A DNA stretch of 64,000 bases, from contig OX638350.1 of the NCBI GenBank assembly GCA_951813325.1, forward strand, positions 1,723,029 to 1,787,028, written 5' to 3'. The position numbers and the translations under genes were made by a program. Positions 1 to 12,700 of the stretch are shown here, piece by piece. Within the stretch, counting starts at the first letter, position 1, and each line of letters opens with the position of its first letter. The DNA comes from an uncultured Acidimicrobiales bacterium (GTDB taxonomy: Bacteria; Actinomycetota; Acidimicrobiia; Acidimicrobiales; Bin134). The notes under the pieces were generated by a model. The model saw only the letters and a list, made by a program, of their open reading frames with translations. It was not told where the DNA came from and did not search any database.

Positions 1-365
1 AACTCGGAGTCGCGCTCGCCAACGACTGAGCCTCGTCGCCCGCTGCGTTGACCGCCTGCACCGTGAAGGTGTAGCTGGTGCCCGCCGTCAAACCCGTCTC
101 CACGGTGTGGCTGAGGATGGTGCCTTCGTCCTCGGTGGCTATGTCGACGATGTCGACGGTGGCGGTGGTGTTCGTCCCTTCGACGGCTTTGATCACATAT
201 TCAGTGATCGTGGCGTTGTCCGGGTTGTCCCAGCTCAGCATCCAAAGGATCGCCCGACTCGGGCTGGGCCTGAGACGACAACGCGCCCAAACCCACAAAA
301 CCCGCCACCAAAGCAACCGCGCAAACCAACGACAACGGCTTGCGCCTTACACCCATGTGCTTCAC
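1..365 (-). pseudogene. 5' remnant of a second FN3-repeat secreted protein, frameshifted
   Basis: Read on the minus strand from GTG 365 (or ATG 356), this encodes almost the same signal peptide as the giant FN3 gene starting at 13217 (RRKPLSLVCAVALVAGFVG). The signal-peptide frame stops at the TGA at 203-201. A typical FN3 segment (LSWDNPDNATITEY) continues to the left edge in another frame, open from an ATG at 241. The join near 241 therefore fuses the secretion signal out of frame to the middle of an FN3 domain. The calcium-loop modules and Thr/Pro linker that follow the signal in the intact paralogue are missing. Either the gene is broken by an internal deletion, or the assembly collapsed a repeat here. 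The rest of the gene lies outside the window. Confidence 0.6.
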
Positions 366-704
366 ACGCGTAGCTTAAGCATCACCAACAACATTGCTCA
401 AGCACTGCACGCCAATTTCGTTGATATCTCCCGAACAAACTGGAAACAGCCCGAACAACCGAAGCTCCCTCCAGAGCACCCCAACAGCGGGGCCCTTCGC
501 CACGATAGATCGTAGAAGTATCTAATACAGCAAGATGCCCCAACGCATCCGCGAACACAACACGGACCCGAGCACCAGGCCGGAACTGTTAGGAGCAGCC
601 GACCGGAAGACCGCCTTCAGACGGAGCCCAGCACGGCATGAGCGGACGGGCTTCGAGTTGCCTTGGCAGCCCGCTCGCGGGTAACTATCGTCTTCGCGAT
701 CCGG
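366..704 (-). promoter_or_regulatory. Duplicated 5' leader of the FN3 paralogue
   Basis: I see no gene in this stretch. From 366 to about 600 it is clearly similar to 13227-13510, the leader of the giant FN3 gene; about the first 100 bases upstream of the start are nearly identical and similarity fades further out. Promoter and start region were evidently copied together with the signal peptide. I could not assign a convincing -35/-10 pair. The part next to 705 must also carry the 3' end signal of the giant gene, but only a weak 5-bp hairpin (CCCGC/GCGGG near 670-681) is visible. Confidence 0.4.
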
Positions 705-3700
705 CTAAGACAGCGAACTGCCCACCACCACAAGAGTGTGGGCACCATCGTCAGCAGCGCTGACCGCCCGCACATCGACATTGTATGAGGTGTTGGGTGT
801 GAGGTGTGTTATTGTAAACTCTTCCGTGGTGTTGTCACTTTCATTGACAATCTGCCAACCACCGCCGTTGACCCTGTACTCGTATTCGGTGATCGCGGCG
901 TTGCCCGGATCATCCCACTCTAACGTCGCCTCGGTAGCACTGATGCGTGTCGCGGACAGTCCACTCGGCGCGGCCGGCGCCCCCGGGGCGGCGGAGATGG
1001 TAGCTTGTGTATCCCCGGCGTCGCGGAGCACTTTCAGCGTGAATGTGTAGATAGTGCCCTCCGTCAAGCCCGACGTCACGGTGTAACTGGTGGCGGTGGC
1101 GGCGATAGCGTCGGTGACGTCAAAGGTGCCGGTGTTGTACTCGAGGCTGTAGCCGTTGATTGCTGCAGTGTCGCCCGGGGGGTCCCAGCTGAACGTCAAG
1201 TGGCCCTCGTTGCCAGTGCCTTCAACGGCAGAAGCAGACAGCCCAGTCGGCGCTCCCGGCGCAATGGTGGTGGTTGCCGCCGTGCTCTCTCCGGCGGCGC
1301 TGACCGCCCGCACCGCGAACTTGTAGCTCTGCCCGTTTGTCAAGCCCGTCTCTGTGTAGGTGACAGTGCCGTCGACGGTGGTGGTGATGGTGGTGTAGGT
1401 GCCGCTGTCGTCGATTTCGAGCTCGTAGCCGGTGATCGCGGCGTTGTCCGGATCGTCCCAGCTCAGTGTCACCTGAGCGTCGCCGGACTCCGCGGCCAGC
1501 CCCGTCGGCGCATTCGGCACCCCCGGGGCGGCGGTGATGCTCGACTCCGCACTGCTGTAGGCGTTGACCGCTTTCACCGTGAAGGTGGAGGTGATGCCCT
1601 CCGTCAAGCCCGAGTCCACGGTGTGGCTGACAATCTTGGTCCTGTCGGTGGTGGTGGTGGTGGTGGTGATGGCGGTGTAGGTGCCGGTGCCGATCTTGAG
1701 CTCATAGCCGGTGATCGTGTCGTTACTCGGATCGTCCCAGCTCAGCGTCAGATGGGTCGCTTCATCGATAGCGTCAGCGGTGTCGTTGTCAGCGACGGCT
1801 ACTGCTGTCAACCCGGTGGGCTCGGCCGGTGTACCCGGCGCAGCGGCAACGGACACGAATCGGACGTTTTCGGTGGTGGAGGCGGCGCTCTCCGGCTGCA
1901 CAGTGAAGGTGTAGCGAGAGCCCGCATCCAAGTTCGTAAAAGTGACCGACGTAACGTCGGCACCCAAAGAGATGGTGGGAGCTCCTACTGAGTCACCATT
2001 GGCATTGTAGACGGTGATCCTGTATTGGGTGATCGCGGAGTTGCCCGGATCGGTCCAGTTCAACACCACCGTCTCATCGCTGTTGGGATCGGCCGCCGCA
2101 CTCAGCCCGGTGGGAATGGCCGGTGTTCCCGGAGCCGCGGTGATGGTGGCCTCAGTCCCTTCGTCGGGTCCGTTGACGGCGCGCACCGCGAAGGTGTAAA
2201 CGGTCTGGGCCATCAAGCCCGTCGTCACGGTGTGGCTGAGTCTGTCGGAGGTGGTGCCGTCGGTGTTGGTGACGGTGGTGGTGGTGGTGGTGATGGTGGT
2301 GTAGGTGCCGGTGCCGATCTTGAGCTCATAGCCGGTGATCGTCACGGTGGTGCCCGGGTCGTCCCAACTCAGCGTCAAGTGTGTCTCATTACCGGTGCCG
2401 GCCACGGCCGCTGCTTCCAGCCCGGTGGGAGCCGACGGCGGCGCCACCGGAGTCCCGTCCACTGAAACCGGGGTCCCGTTGGCAAAGGCGTTCCGCGCCT
2501 GCACCTCGAAGGTGTGCGACTCGCCGTTGTCCAATGCGTTGTCGTCGATGGTCTCCACCGTGTAGCTGACGGTGTCGTTGTCGGGGTCGATGGTGAGGTC
2601 ATCATCATCCGTGTCGACGATTTTGGTTTCTACGACGTCGCTAGCTGTCGTGCTTTTGACCACGTAGCTGGTGATCGCCGCGTTATTCGGATCTTCCCAA
2701 CTCAACTCCACCCGCCCGTTATAGCCAACAGCCACCAGGTCCTGCACCCGGGCCGGCGCGCCCGGCGCGGCGGCAATGGAGGCTTCTTCGAAATTGTCGT
2801 CGGTGGTGGCGTCGCTGACCGCCTTCACCGAGAAGGTTTCAGTGGTGCCCGCCGACAAGCCCGTCGTCACGGTGTGGGTGACAGTGGTGCTGTCGGTGGT
2901 GGTGGCGATGGTGGTGTAGGTGCCGGTGCCGATCTTGAGCTCATAGCCGGTGATCGCCGCGTTGCCCGGATCATCCCAGCTCAACACCACATGGGTGGCC
3001 TCGGTCCCATGGGCCGCCGCACTCAGCCCGGTGGGCGCGGCCGGCGTTCCCGGAGCAGCGGTGATGGCCGCCTCATCCCCCTTGTCGTCGGCTCCGTTGA
3101 CGGCGCGCACCGCGAAGGTGTAAGTGGTGCCCCGCTGCAAGTCCTCCACCGTGTAGTCGGTGCCGGAGATAAGCAGCCAGGTTCTGTCGCTGCTCTCGTC
3201 TATATCGGGGGAGTTGGGGTTGTCGTAGGTGACGCTGACCTCATAGCCGGTGATGGTGCCGAGGTCCGGCGCCGTCCAGCTCAGCTTCACCTGGGTAGTA
3301 GACTCATCGACTAAGTCAGTGGCGATGTTGTCGGCGACGGCCGCTGCTTCCAGCCCGTTGGGAGCCGACGGCACATCCACCGGGGTAGCGGTCGTCGTAG
3401 CCGAGAGCCCGTTGCCGTAATCGCTCACCGCCAGCACCTCGAAGGTGTGCGACTCTCCGTTGTCCAATGCGTTGTCGTTGATGGTCTCCACCGTGTAGCT
3501 GACGGTGTCGTTGTCGGGGTCGATGGTGAGGTCATCATCATCCGTGTCGACGATTTTGGTTTCTACGACGTCGCTAGCTGTCGTGCTTTTGACCACGTAG
3601 CTGGTGATCGCCGCGTTATTCGGATCTTCCCAACTCAACTCCACCCGCCCGTTATAGCCAACAGCCACCAGGTCCTGCACCCGGGCCGGCGCGCCCGGCG

Positions 3701-6700
3701 CGGCGGCAATGGAGGCTTCTTCGAAATTGTCGTCGGTGGTGGCGTCGCTGACCGCCTTCACCGAGAAGGTTTCAGTGGTGCCCGCCGACAAGCCCGTCGT
3801 CACGGTGTGGGTGACAGTGGTGCTGTCGGTGGTGGTGGCGATGGTGGTGTAGGTGCCGGTGCCGATCTTGAGCTCATAGCCGGTGATCGCCGCGTTGCCC
3901 GGATCATCCCAGCTCAACACCACGTAGGTGGCCTCGGTCCCATGGGCCGCCGCACTCAGCCCGGTAGGCGCGGCCGGCGTTCCCGGAGCAGCGGTGATGG
4001 CCGCCTCATCCCCCTTGTCGTCGGGTCCGTTGACGGCGCGCACCTTGAAGGTGTAGATGGTTTGGGCCATGAAGCCCCTCAGCGTGTGACTGGTGGTGGT
4101 GCTGTCTAGAGTTGCGGCCAAGTCGTCGCTTCCGCCAGTGGAGTAGTTGATCTCATAGCCGGTGATGGTGCCGGTGGCCGGCACCCCCCAGCTCAGCGTG
4201 ATCTGGCCCGAGTTGTCGGCGTCATCGCTGTCGGCAACAGCCACCGCCCCCAGGGTCGTGGGAGCAGATGGCGGCGCTATCGGGGTTGCCTTCTGCTCGT
4301 CCGATGCGTATCCGGTGAAGTCATTGTTGGCGGCCCGCACCCTGACGGTGTATTCGGTGTTGTTTGCCAAGCGCGTCATATTGGTTGTGTCGGTATATTT
4401 CAACTCATATCTGACCTTGGTGGGGGTGCTCTCAGTGTCGAACACGAGCTCGGGGTCGCCAACCCCAGGCTGGCCCGCATCTACGGTGTTGTTGTCCGGT
4501 CCGAGCTGAATGTCATAGCCGGTGATCGCCGCGTTGCCCGGATCATCCCAGCTCAACGCCAGCCGCTGGTCATAGCCAACAGCCACCAGGTCCAGCACCT
4601 TGGCAGGCTTCCCCGGCGCCGCGGTAATCGTCGTCGCTTCTCCTTGGTCGCCTATGTCCACGGGTCCGTTGATGGCGCGGACCGCGAAGTCGGAGTTGGT
4701 GCCCTCCATCAAGCCCGTCGTCACGGTGTAGCTGAGGGTGACGGTGCCGTCGCTGTTAGTGGTGGTGGTGACATCGTTGAGAGCAATATCGGTGTAGGTC
4801 GTGCCGCCGTCGGTGCTGTACTGGTATTCGGTGATGGTCACGGTGGTGCCCGGGTCGTTCCAACTCAGTTCCAGGTGGGAGCTCTCGTTTCCGACGGACG
4901 CCGCCGCCAGCCCGGTAAGCTTTGGCGGCACATCCACCGGAGTCCCCGTCTTCTCGTCCGATGCCTCCCCGGCGCCGAGATCGTTGACCGCCCGCACCGT
5001 GACGGTGTAGGCGGTGCCGTTTGTCAACCCCGTCGCCGTGTAGGCCACTTTGGAGCCGGCGATGGTGTAAGAGGGAGGGTCGGTGGTGTCATCGGGATCG
5101 TAGAGAACGACGTTGGTGGTGGTCGTGGTAGTGCCATCAGAGACAGCGACGTTATAGCCGGTGATCGCCGCGTTGACCGGATCAGTCCAGCTCAACGCCA
5201 GCCGGCTGTCATAGCCAACAGCGGTCAGCCCCTCCACCTTCGCCGGCAGCCCGGTGGCCGCGGTGATCGTCGCCGATGCCCCTATATCGACGGATCCGTT
5301 CCTAGCGCGCACCGCGAACGTGTAGGAACTGTTCGGTAGCAATTCCGACACCGTGTGCGACGTGGTGTCAGCGTTGCTATCGACGATGTCGGTGTAGCTG
5401 GTGCCGCCGTCGGTGCTGACCTCATAGCCGGTGATGGGGCCGGTCGTGTCGCCGGCACCTTCTGGCGTCTCCCACCCCAGCGTTATCGAGGTTGCACCAG
5501 CCGTAGCGGTCAGGTCGGTGGGAGCGTTCGGCACCGGTAACGGTGTACCTTCCACCGACACCGGGGTCCCGTTGCCGAAATCGCTGACCGCCTGCACGTG
5601 GAAGGTGTCGCTCTGGCCATTAGTCAAATTCTCCACCGTGTGGCTGACAGTGGAGGTGGCGTCGCTGTTGGTGGTGGTGGTGGTGGTGATGGTGGTGTAG
5701 TTCGTGCCGTCGGTGCTGAGCTCATAGTGGGTGATCGCGGCGTTGCCCGGATCATGCCAACTCAGCCGCACTCGTTCATCGAAGCCAAGAGCGGCCAGGC
5801 CCGTCACCTCGGCCGGCGCGCCCGGCGCGGCGGTAATGGTGGCTGCGCCACCGTAGCCGAAATCGTTGACCGCCCGCACCGAGAAGTCGGAGTTGATGCC
5901 CGCCGCCAAGCCCGTCATCACGGTGTAGCTGATTGTGTCGCTGACAGTGGTGACAGCAATATCGGTGTAGGTTGTGCCGTCGATGCTGTACTGGTATCCG
6001 GTGATCGTGGCGTTGCCCGGATCGGTCCAGCTCAACTCCACATGGGTGTCCGCGCCTGGAACGGCCACCGCGGCCAGGAGGTCCACCTTGGCCGGCGCGC
6101 CCGGCGCGGCGGTAATGGTGGCTGCGCCACCGTAGCCGAAATCGTTCACCGCCCGCACCGAGAAGTCGGAGTTCATGCCCGCCGTCAAGCCCGTCATCAC
6201 GGTGTAGCTGATTGTGTCGCTGACAGTGGTGACAGCAATATCGGTGTAGGTTGTGCCGTCGGTGCTGTACTGGTATCCGGTGATCGTGGCGTTGCCCGGA
6301 TCAGTCCAGCTCAACTCCACATGGGTGTCCGCGCCTGAAACGGCCGCCGCCGCCAGGCCCATCACCTGGGCCGGCGCGCCCGGGGCGGCGGTGACCAAAG
6401 CCGCCGGCCCCTCGTCGAAATCGCTGACCGCCCGCACCCTGAAGTCATAGCTGGTGCCCTCCGTCAACCCCCTCGCCGTGGAGAAGCTGAGGGTGACGGT
6501 GCCGTCGCTGTTGGGGGTGGGGGTGACAGCGGTGAGAACAACTTCGATGTAGATGACGCCGTCGGTGCTGTACTGGTATTCGGTGATCGCCGCGTTGCCC
6601 GGATCGGTCCAGCTCAACTTCACCTGGGTGTTCTCACCTGAAACGGCCGCCGCGGCCAGCCCCGCCAGCGCTACCGGCGCGCCCGGCGCGGCGTCGATGG

Positions 6701-9700
6701 TGGCCGGAGTCCCTTTGTCGGTTTCGTTGACTGCGCGCACCGCGAAGGTGTAGATGGTGCCCGCCAACAAGCCCGTGCTCACGGTGTAAGTCGTGGTGGT
6801 CGCGTTGGTGAGGATGTAGGGCGTGCCGCCATCGGTGCTGACCTCATAGCCGGTGAAGGGATCGGCCGGCGCCGTCCACGTCAGCGTCACCGAGGTGGCG
6901 CCGGCCGAAGCGGCCAGGACGGTGGGAGCAACCGGCGGCGGTATCGGAATGCCATTCACACCAGCCGACGGGTCCCCGTTGCTGTGGGCGTTGACCGCCT
7001 CGACCGTGAAGGTGTAGGTGGTGCCGTTCATCAAGTCCGTCACCGTGTGGCTGGTAGTGGTGGCAGTGGCGGTAGCGATGGTGGTCGTGCCCTCGGTGAT
7101 GTCGAGCTCATAGTGGGTGATCGTGGCGTTGCCCGGATCATCCCAGCTCAGCCGCACTCGTTCATCGAAGCCAAGAGCGGCCAGGCCCGTCACCTGGGCC
7201 GGCGCGCCCGGGGAGGCGGTGACCGAATCCGACGCGATCCCGGTGCTGTGGGCGTTGACCGCCTGCACGTGGAAGGTGTAGCTGGTGTCCGCCGACAAGC
7301 CCGTTGCCGTGTAGCCGGCGGTGGCGGTGGTGGCGGTGGTGGTCGTGGTCCCGTCGTCGATGGTGACCACATACCCGGTGATCGTGGCGTTGCCCGGATC
7401 ATCCCAGCTCAGAGCGATGCGGCCGTCCTGGCCCACGACGGCCGCCGCCGCCAGGCCCATCACCTGGGCCGGCGCGCCCGGAGCCGCGGTGACCGAATCC
7501 GACGCGATCCCGGTGCTGTGGGCGTTGACCGCCTGCACGTGGAAGGTGTAGCTGGTGTCCGCCGACAAGCCCGTTGCCGTGTAGCCGGCGGTGGCGGTGG
7601 TGGCGGTGGTGGTCGTGGTCCCGTCGTCGATGGTGACCACATACCCGGTGATCGTGGCGTTGCCCGGATCATCCCAGCTCAGAGCGATGCGGCCGTCCTG
7701 GCCCACGACGGCCGCCGCCGCCAGGCCCATCACCTGGGCCGGCGCGCCCGGAGCCGCGGTGACCGAATCCGACGCGATCCCGGTGCTGTGGGCGTTGACC
7801 GCCTGCACGTGGAAGGTGTAGCTGGTGTCCGCCGACAAGCCCGTTGCCGTGTAGCCGGCGGTGGCGGTGGTGGCGGTGGTGGTCGTGGTCCCGTCGTCGA
7901 TGGTGACCACATACCCGGTGATCGTGGCGTTGCCCGGATCATCCCAGCTCAGAGCGATGCGGCCGTCCTGGCCCACGACGGCCGCCGCCGCCAGGCCCAT
8001 CACCTGGGCCGGCGCGCCCGGAGCCGCGGTGACCGAATCCGACGCGATCCCGGTGCTGTGGGCGTTGACCGCCTGCACGTGGAAGGTGTAGCTGGTGTCC
8101 GCCGACAAGCCCGTTGCCGTGTAGCCGGCGGTGGCGGTGGTGGCGGTGGTGGTCGTGGTCCCGTCGTCGATGGTGACCACATACCCGGTGATCGTGGCGT
8201 TGCCCGGATCATCCCAGCTCAGAGCGATGCGGCCGTCCTGGCCCACGACGGCCGCCGCCGCCAGGCCCATCACCTGGGCCGGCGCGCCCGGAGCCGCGGT
8301 GACCGAATCCGACGCGATCCCGGTGCTGTGGGCGTTGACCGCCTGCACGTGGAAGGTGTAGCTGGTGTCCGCCGACAAGCCCGTTGCCGTGTAGCCGGCG
8401 GTGGCGGTGGTGGCGGTGGTGGTCGTGGTCCCGTCGTCGATGGTGACCACATACCCGGTGATCGTGGCGTTGCCCGGATCATCCCAGCTCAGAGCGATGC
8501 GGCCGTCCTGGCCCACGACGGCCGCCGCCGCCAGGCCCATCACCTGGGCCGGCGCGCCCGGAGCCGCGGTGACCGAATCCGACGCGATCCCGGTGCTGTG
8601 GGCGTTGACCGCCTGCACGTGGAAGGTGTAGCTGGTGTCCGCCGACAAGCCCGTTGCCGTGTAGCCGGCGGTGGCGGTGGTGGCGGTGGTGGTCGTGGTC
8701 CCGTCGTCGATGGTGACCACATACCCGGTGATCGTGGCGTTGCCCGGATCATCCCAGCTCAGAGCGATGCGGCCGTCCTGGCCCACGACGGCCGCCGCCG
8801 CCAGGCCCATCACCTGGGCCGGCGCGCCCGGAGCCGCGGTGACCGAATCCGACGCGATCCCGGTGCTGTGGGCGTTGACCGCCTGCACGTGGAAGGTGTA
8901 GCTGGTGTCCGCCGACAAGCCCGTTGCCGTGTAGCCGGCGGTGGCGGTGGTGGCGGTGGTGGTCGTGGTCCCGTCGTCGATGGTGACCACATACCCGGTG
9001 ATCGTGGCGTTGCCCGGATCATCCCAGCTCAGAGCGATGCGGCCGTCCTGGCCCACGACGGCCGCCGCCGCCAGGCCCATCACCTGGGCCGGCGCGCCCG
9101 GAGCCGCGGTGACCGAATCCGACGCGATCCCGGTGCTGTGGGCGTTGACCGCCTGCACGTGGAAGGTGTAGCTGGTGTCCGCCGACAAGCCCGTTGCCGT
9201 GTAGCCGGCGGTGGCGGTGGTGGCGGTGGTGGTCGTGGTCCCGTCGTCGATGGTGACCACATACCCGGTGATCGTGGCGTTGCCCGGATCATCCCAGCTC
9301 AGAGCGATGCGGCCGTCCTGGCCCACGACGGCCGCCGCCGCCAGGCCCATCACCTGGGCCGGCGCGCCCGGAGCCGCGGTGACCGAATCCGACGCGATCC
9401 CGGTGCTGTGGGCGTTGACCGCCTGCACGTGGAAGGTGTAGCTGGTGTCCGCCGACAAGCCCGTTGCCGTGTAGCCGGCGGTGGCGGTGGTGGCGGTGGT
9501 GGTCGTGGTCCCGTCGTCGATGGTGACCACATACCCGGTGATCGTGGCGTTGCCCGGATCATCCCAGCTCAGAGCGATGCGGCCGTCCTGGCCCACGACG
9601 GCCGCCGCCGCCAGGCCCATCACCTGGGCCGGCGCGCCCGGAGCCGCGGTGATGGTCGATTCCGCGTGGCTATAGCCGTTGACCGCCCGCACGTGGAAGG

Positions 9701-12700
9701 TGTAGCTCTGGCCATTAGTCAAATTCTCCACCGTGTGGCTGACAGTGGAGGTGGCGATGTCGGTGGTGGTGGTGATGGTGGCGTAGTTCGTGCCGTCGGT
9801 GCTGAGCTCATAGTGGGTGATCGCGGCGTTGCCCGGATCATCCCAGCTCAGCGCGATGTGGCCCGAGCTGCCGGCAACAGCCGCCGCGGCCAGGCCCGCC
9901 GGCCGGGCGGGCGGACCCGCGGCGGCTCTAATCGTCACCGACGGTCCGCTGCCGTGGTCGTTTAACGCATACACCTCGAAGCCATAGCTGATCTCCCCCG
10001 TCAAACCCGCTGCCGTGTAGGTGGTGGCGGCGGTGTCGGCGACGGTTCTGTTCACCCCGTCATCGATGACGACCCTATAATTGTTGATGGTGGCGTTCAT
10101 CGGATCGTCCCAGGTCAGCTTGATCTCGCGGGGCCGTCCATCGACGGCCTCTGCTTTCAGGTTTCCTACCTCTAACGGATTCCCCGGGATGGCAGTGATC
10201 TCCACGGGCATTCCACCGCCGTAGAGGCTGGCGGCCCGCACGCTGAACGTGTAGCTCTGGGCATTTGTCAAATTATCCACCGTGTGGCCGATTCTGTCGG
10301 TGGGGTTGCCGTCGGCGTCGGTGACGGTGAAAGTGGCGGCGGTGGCGTAGTTCGTGCCGTCGGTGCTGATCTCGTAGTGGGTGATCGCGGCGTTGCCCGG
10401 ATCAGTCCAGCTCAACTCCACATGGGTGTTCTCGCCTGAAACAGCCGCCGCGGCCAGGCCCGCCGGCAGGGCGGGATCGCCCGGAGCCGCGGTGATGGTC
10501 GATTCCGCGTGGCCATAGCCGTTGACCGCCCGCACGTGGAAGGTGTAGCTGGTGCCCGCCATCAAACCCTGCTCCACGGTGTGGCTGAGGGTGACGGTGT
10601 TGTCGCTGTTGGTGGTGGTGGTGGTGGTGATGGTGGCGTAGTTCGTGCCGTCGGTGCTGAGCTCATAGTGGGTGATCGCGGCGTTGCCCGGATCATCCCA
10701 GCTCAACTTCACATGGGTGTTCTCGCCTGAAACAGCCGCCGCGGCCAGGCCCGCCGGCCGGGCGGGCGGACCCGCGGCGGCTCTAATCGTCGCCGACGGT
10801 CCGCTGCCGTGGTCGTTTAACGCATACACCTCGAAGCCATAGCTGATGTCCCCCGTCAAGCCCGCTGCCGTGTAGGTGGTGGCGGCGGTGTCGGCGACGG
10901 TTCTGTTCACCCCGTCATCGATGACGACCCTATAATTGTTGATGGTGGCGTTCATCGGATCGTCCCAGGTCAGCTTGATCTCGCGGGGCCGTCCATCGAC
11001 GGCCTCTGCTTTCAGGTTTCTTACCTCTAACGGATTCCCCGGGATGGCAGTGATCTCCACGGGCATCCCACCGCCGTAGAGGCTGGCGGCCCGCACGCTG
11101 AACGTGTAGCTCTGGGCATTTGTCAAATTATCCACCGTGTGGCCGATTCTGTCGGTGGGGTTGCCGTCGGCGTCGGTGACGGTGAAAGTGGCGGCGGTGG
11201 CGTAGTTCGTGCCGTCGGTGCTGATCTCGTAGTGGGTGATCGCGGCGTTGTCGGGGTCGGTCCAGCTCAGCAAAACCTCACTGTCATCGCCCGAGACGGC
11301 CGCAGCAGCCAGTTCGGCCAGCACTTCCGGCGCCCCCGGCACGGCGGTGACTCTTGCCGCAGCCCCCCTGTTGCCAGTGGAGCCGTTGACCGCCCGCACC
11401 GCGAAGGCGTAGGAGGTGCTCGGCATCAAGTCTGTAACCGTGTAGCTGATGGTGGTGCCATCGATGGTGTAAGAGGAAGTCCCGTCGTCGCCGTCGTCAA
11501 GGGGGATCAAGGGGCCGTAGAGCACGCGGCCGTCGGTGGTGGAGTTGAACTGGTAGCCGGTGATCGTGGCGTTGTCCGGATCTGTCCAGCTCAGAGTTAT
11601 CCGGTCGTTGCAGCACTGGAGGGCCGCTGCTGTCAGATCCATGGGCACCACCGGCGGACCCGGGGCGCCGCGGTCGGATACGTCTGACCAATCGCCGGGG
11701 CCGGTGCTGTCTTCGGAGCCAGGGCTGGCGTTGGACGCCTGGACTCGGACCTGGTAGAAGGCGCCGTTGGCCAGCCCGGTGATCGTGGCGGACGTGGCGG
11801 TATCGACGTCGGCGGGGTTCCAGTCGTCCCAGCTGGCGGCGTCGTGGAGGCGGTATTGAACGTTGTAGTCGGTGATCGTCGCTCCGCCCACGTCGCCCGG
11901 CGCCTCCCAGCTCACGATGAGCGACCGGGTGGCCCCTGCTGCCAGCGTCGGCTTGCCGGGAGCGTCGGGTGTCGTTGCCGGATTGATGGACGCGGCCAGG
12001 TCTTGGGTGTTAGACCATGGGCCGGAGCCGATGCGGTTGACGGCTCGGACGCGGATTGTGTAGGTCGTGCCGTTGGCAAGCCCGGTGATTGTTGTCGACC
12101 GGCCGGTTATGAACACGGGTCGCCCCTGGGCGTCTTCGGTGCGCCAGTCGATCCAGTCTCCGTCGCCGAAGCGGTGTTGGACCTGGTAGTGGGTGATCCT
12201 CGATCCACCGTTGTCGGGCGCGCTCCACTTCGCGCTGATCTGGCCGTCGCCTCGGACCAGCCCCAAACCAGTCGGCGCTGCCGGCCGGAAAACATTCACC
12301 GTCGGCGGCGGTGGCGGTGGCGGTGGCGGTGGCGGGACAATCGTCGGCATCGGCGTGGCAGTCTCGGTCGGCGTCGGCGCCTCGGTCGGCGTCGGCGCCT
12401 CGGTCGGCGTGGCCGTCTCGGTCGGCGTGGCCGTCTCAGTCGGCGTGGCCGTCTCGGTCGGCGTGGCAGTCTCAGTCGGCGTGGGGTCGGGGTCGCAGAT
12501 GGCGCTGTTGTGGGCGCCGGGCTCGGCGCAGGTTTGCTCCAGCTCGTCGCGGGCCTCGTCCAGTTCGGTCTCGAAAGCCTCCGGAGACAGATCGGCAATG
12601 GACTCCAGGGCGTTTTGGCGAGCCACAGCCTCTTGGCGGGTGTAGGGCAGCGAGCACACATCGGCCACCCCGTCGCCGTCGCTGTCGAACGCGTAGGTGC

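Noticed and set aside
705..800. Cell-wall sorting signal at the end of the giant FN3 protein
   Set aside because: The C-terminus is VVGSSLS directly after the last FN3 domain; no LPXTG, hydrophobic stretch or basic tail.
7219..9648. CRISPR-like periodicity
   Set aside because: The unit is 270 bp, has no unique spacers and encodes a protein domain in frame.
6984..9965. Open frame of 993 codons on the plus strand with Arg/Gly-rich repeats
   Set aside because: It is the antisense shadow of the nine FN3 repeats; repeating DNA without stop codons in one frame keeps the opposite frame open. No start signal or family sequence.
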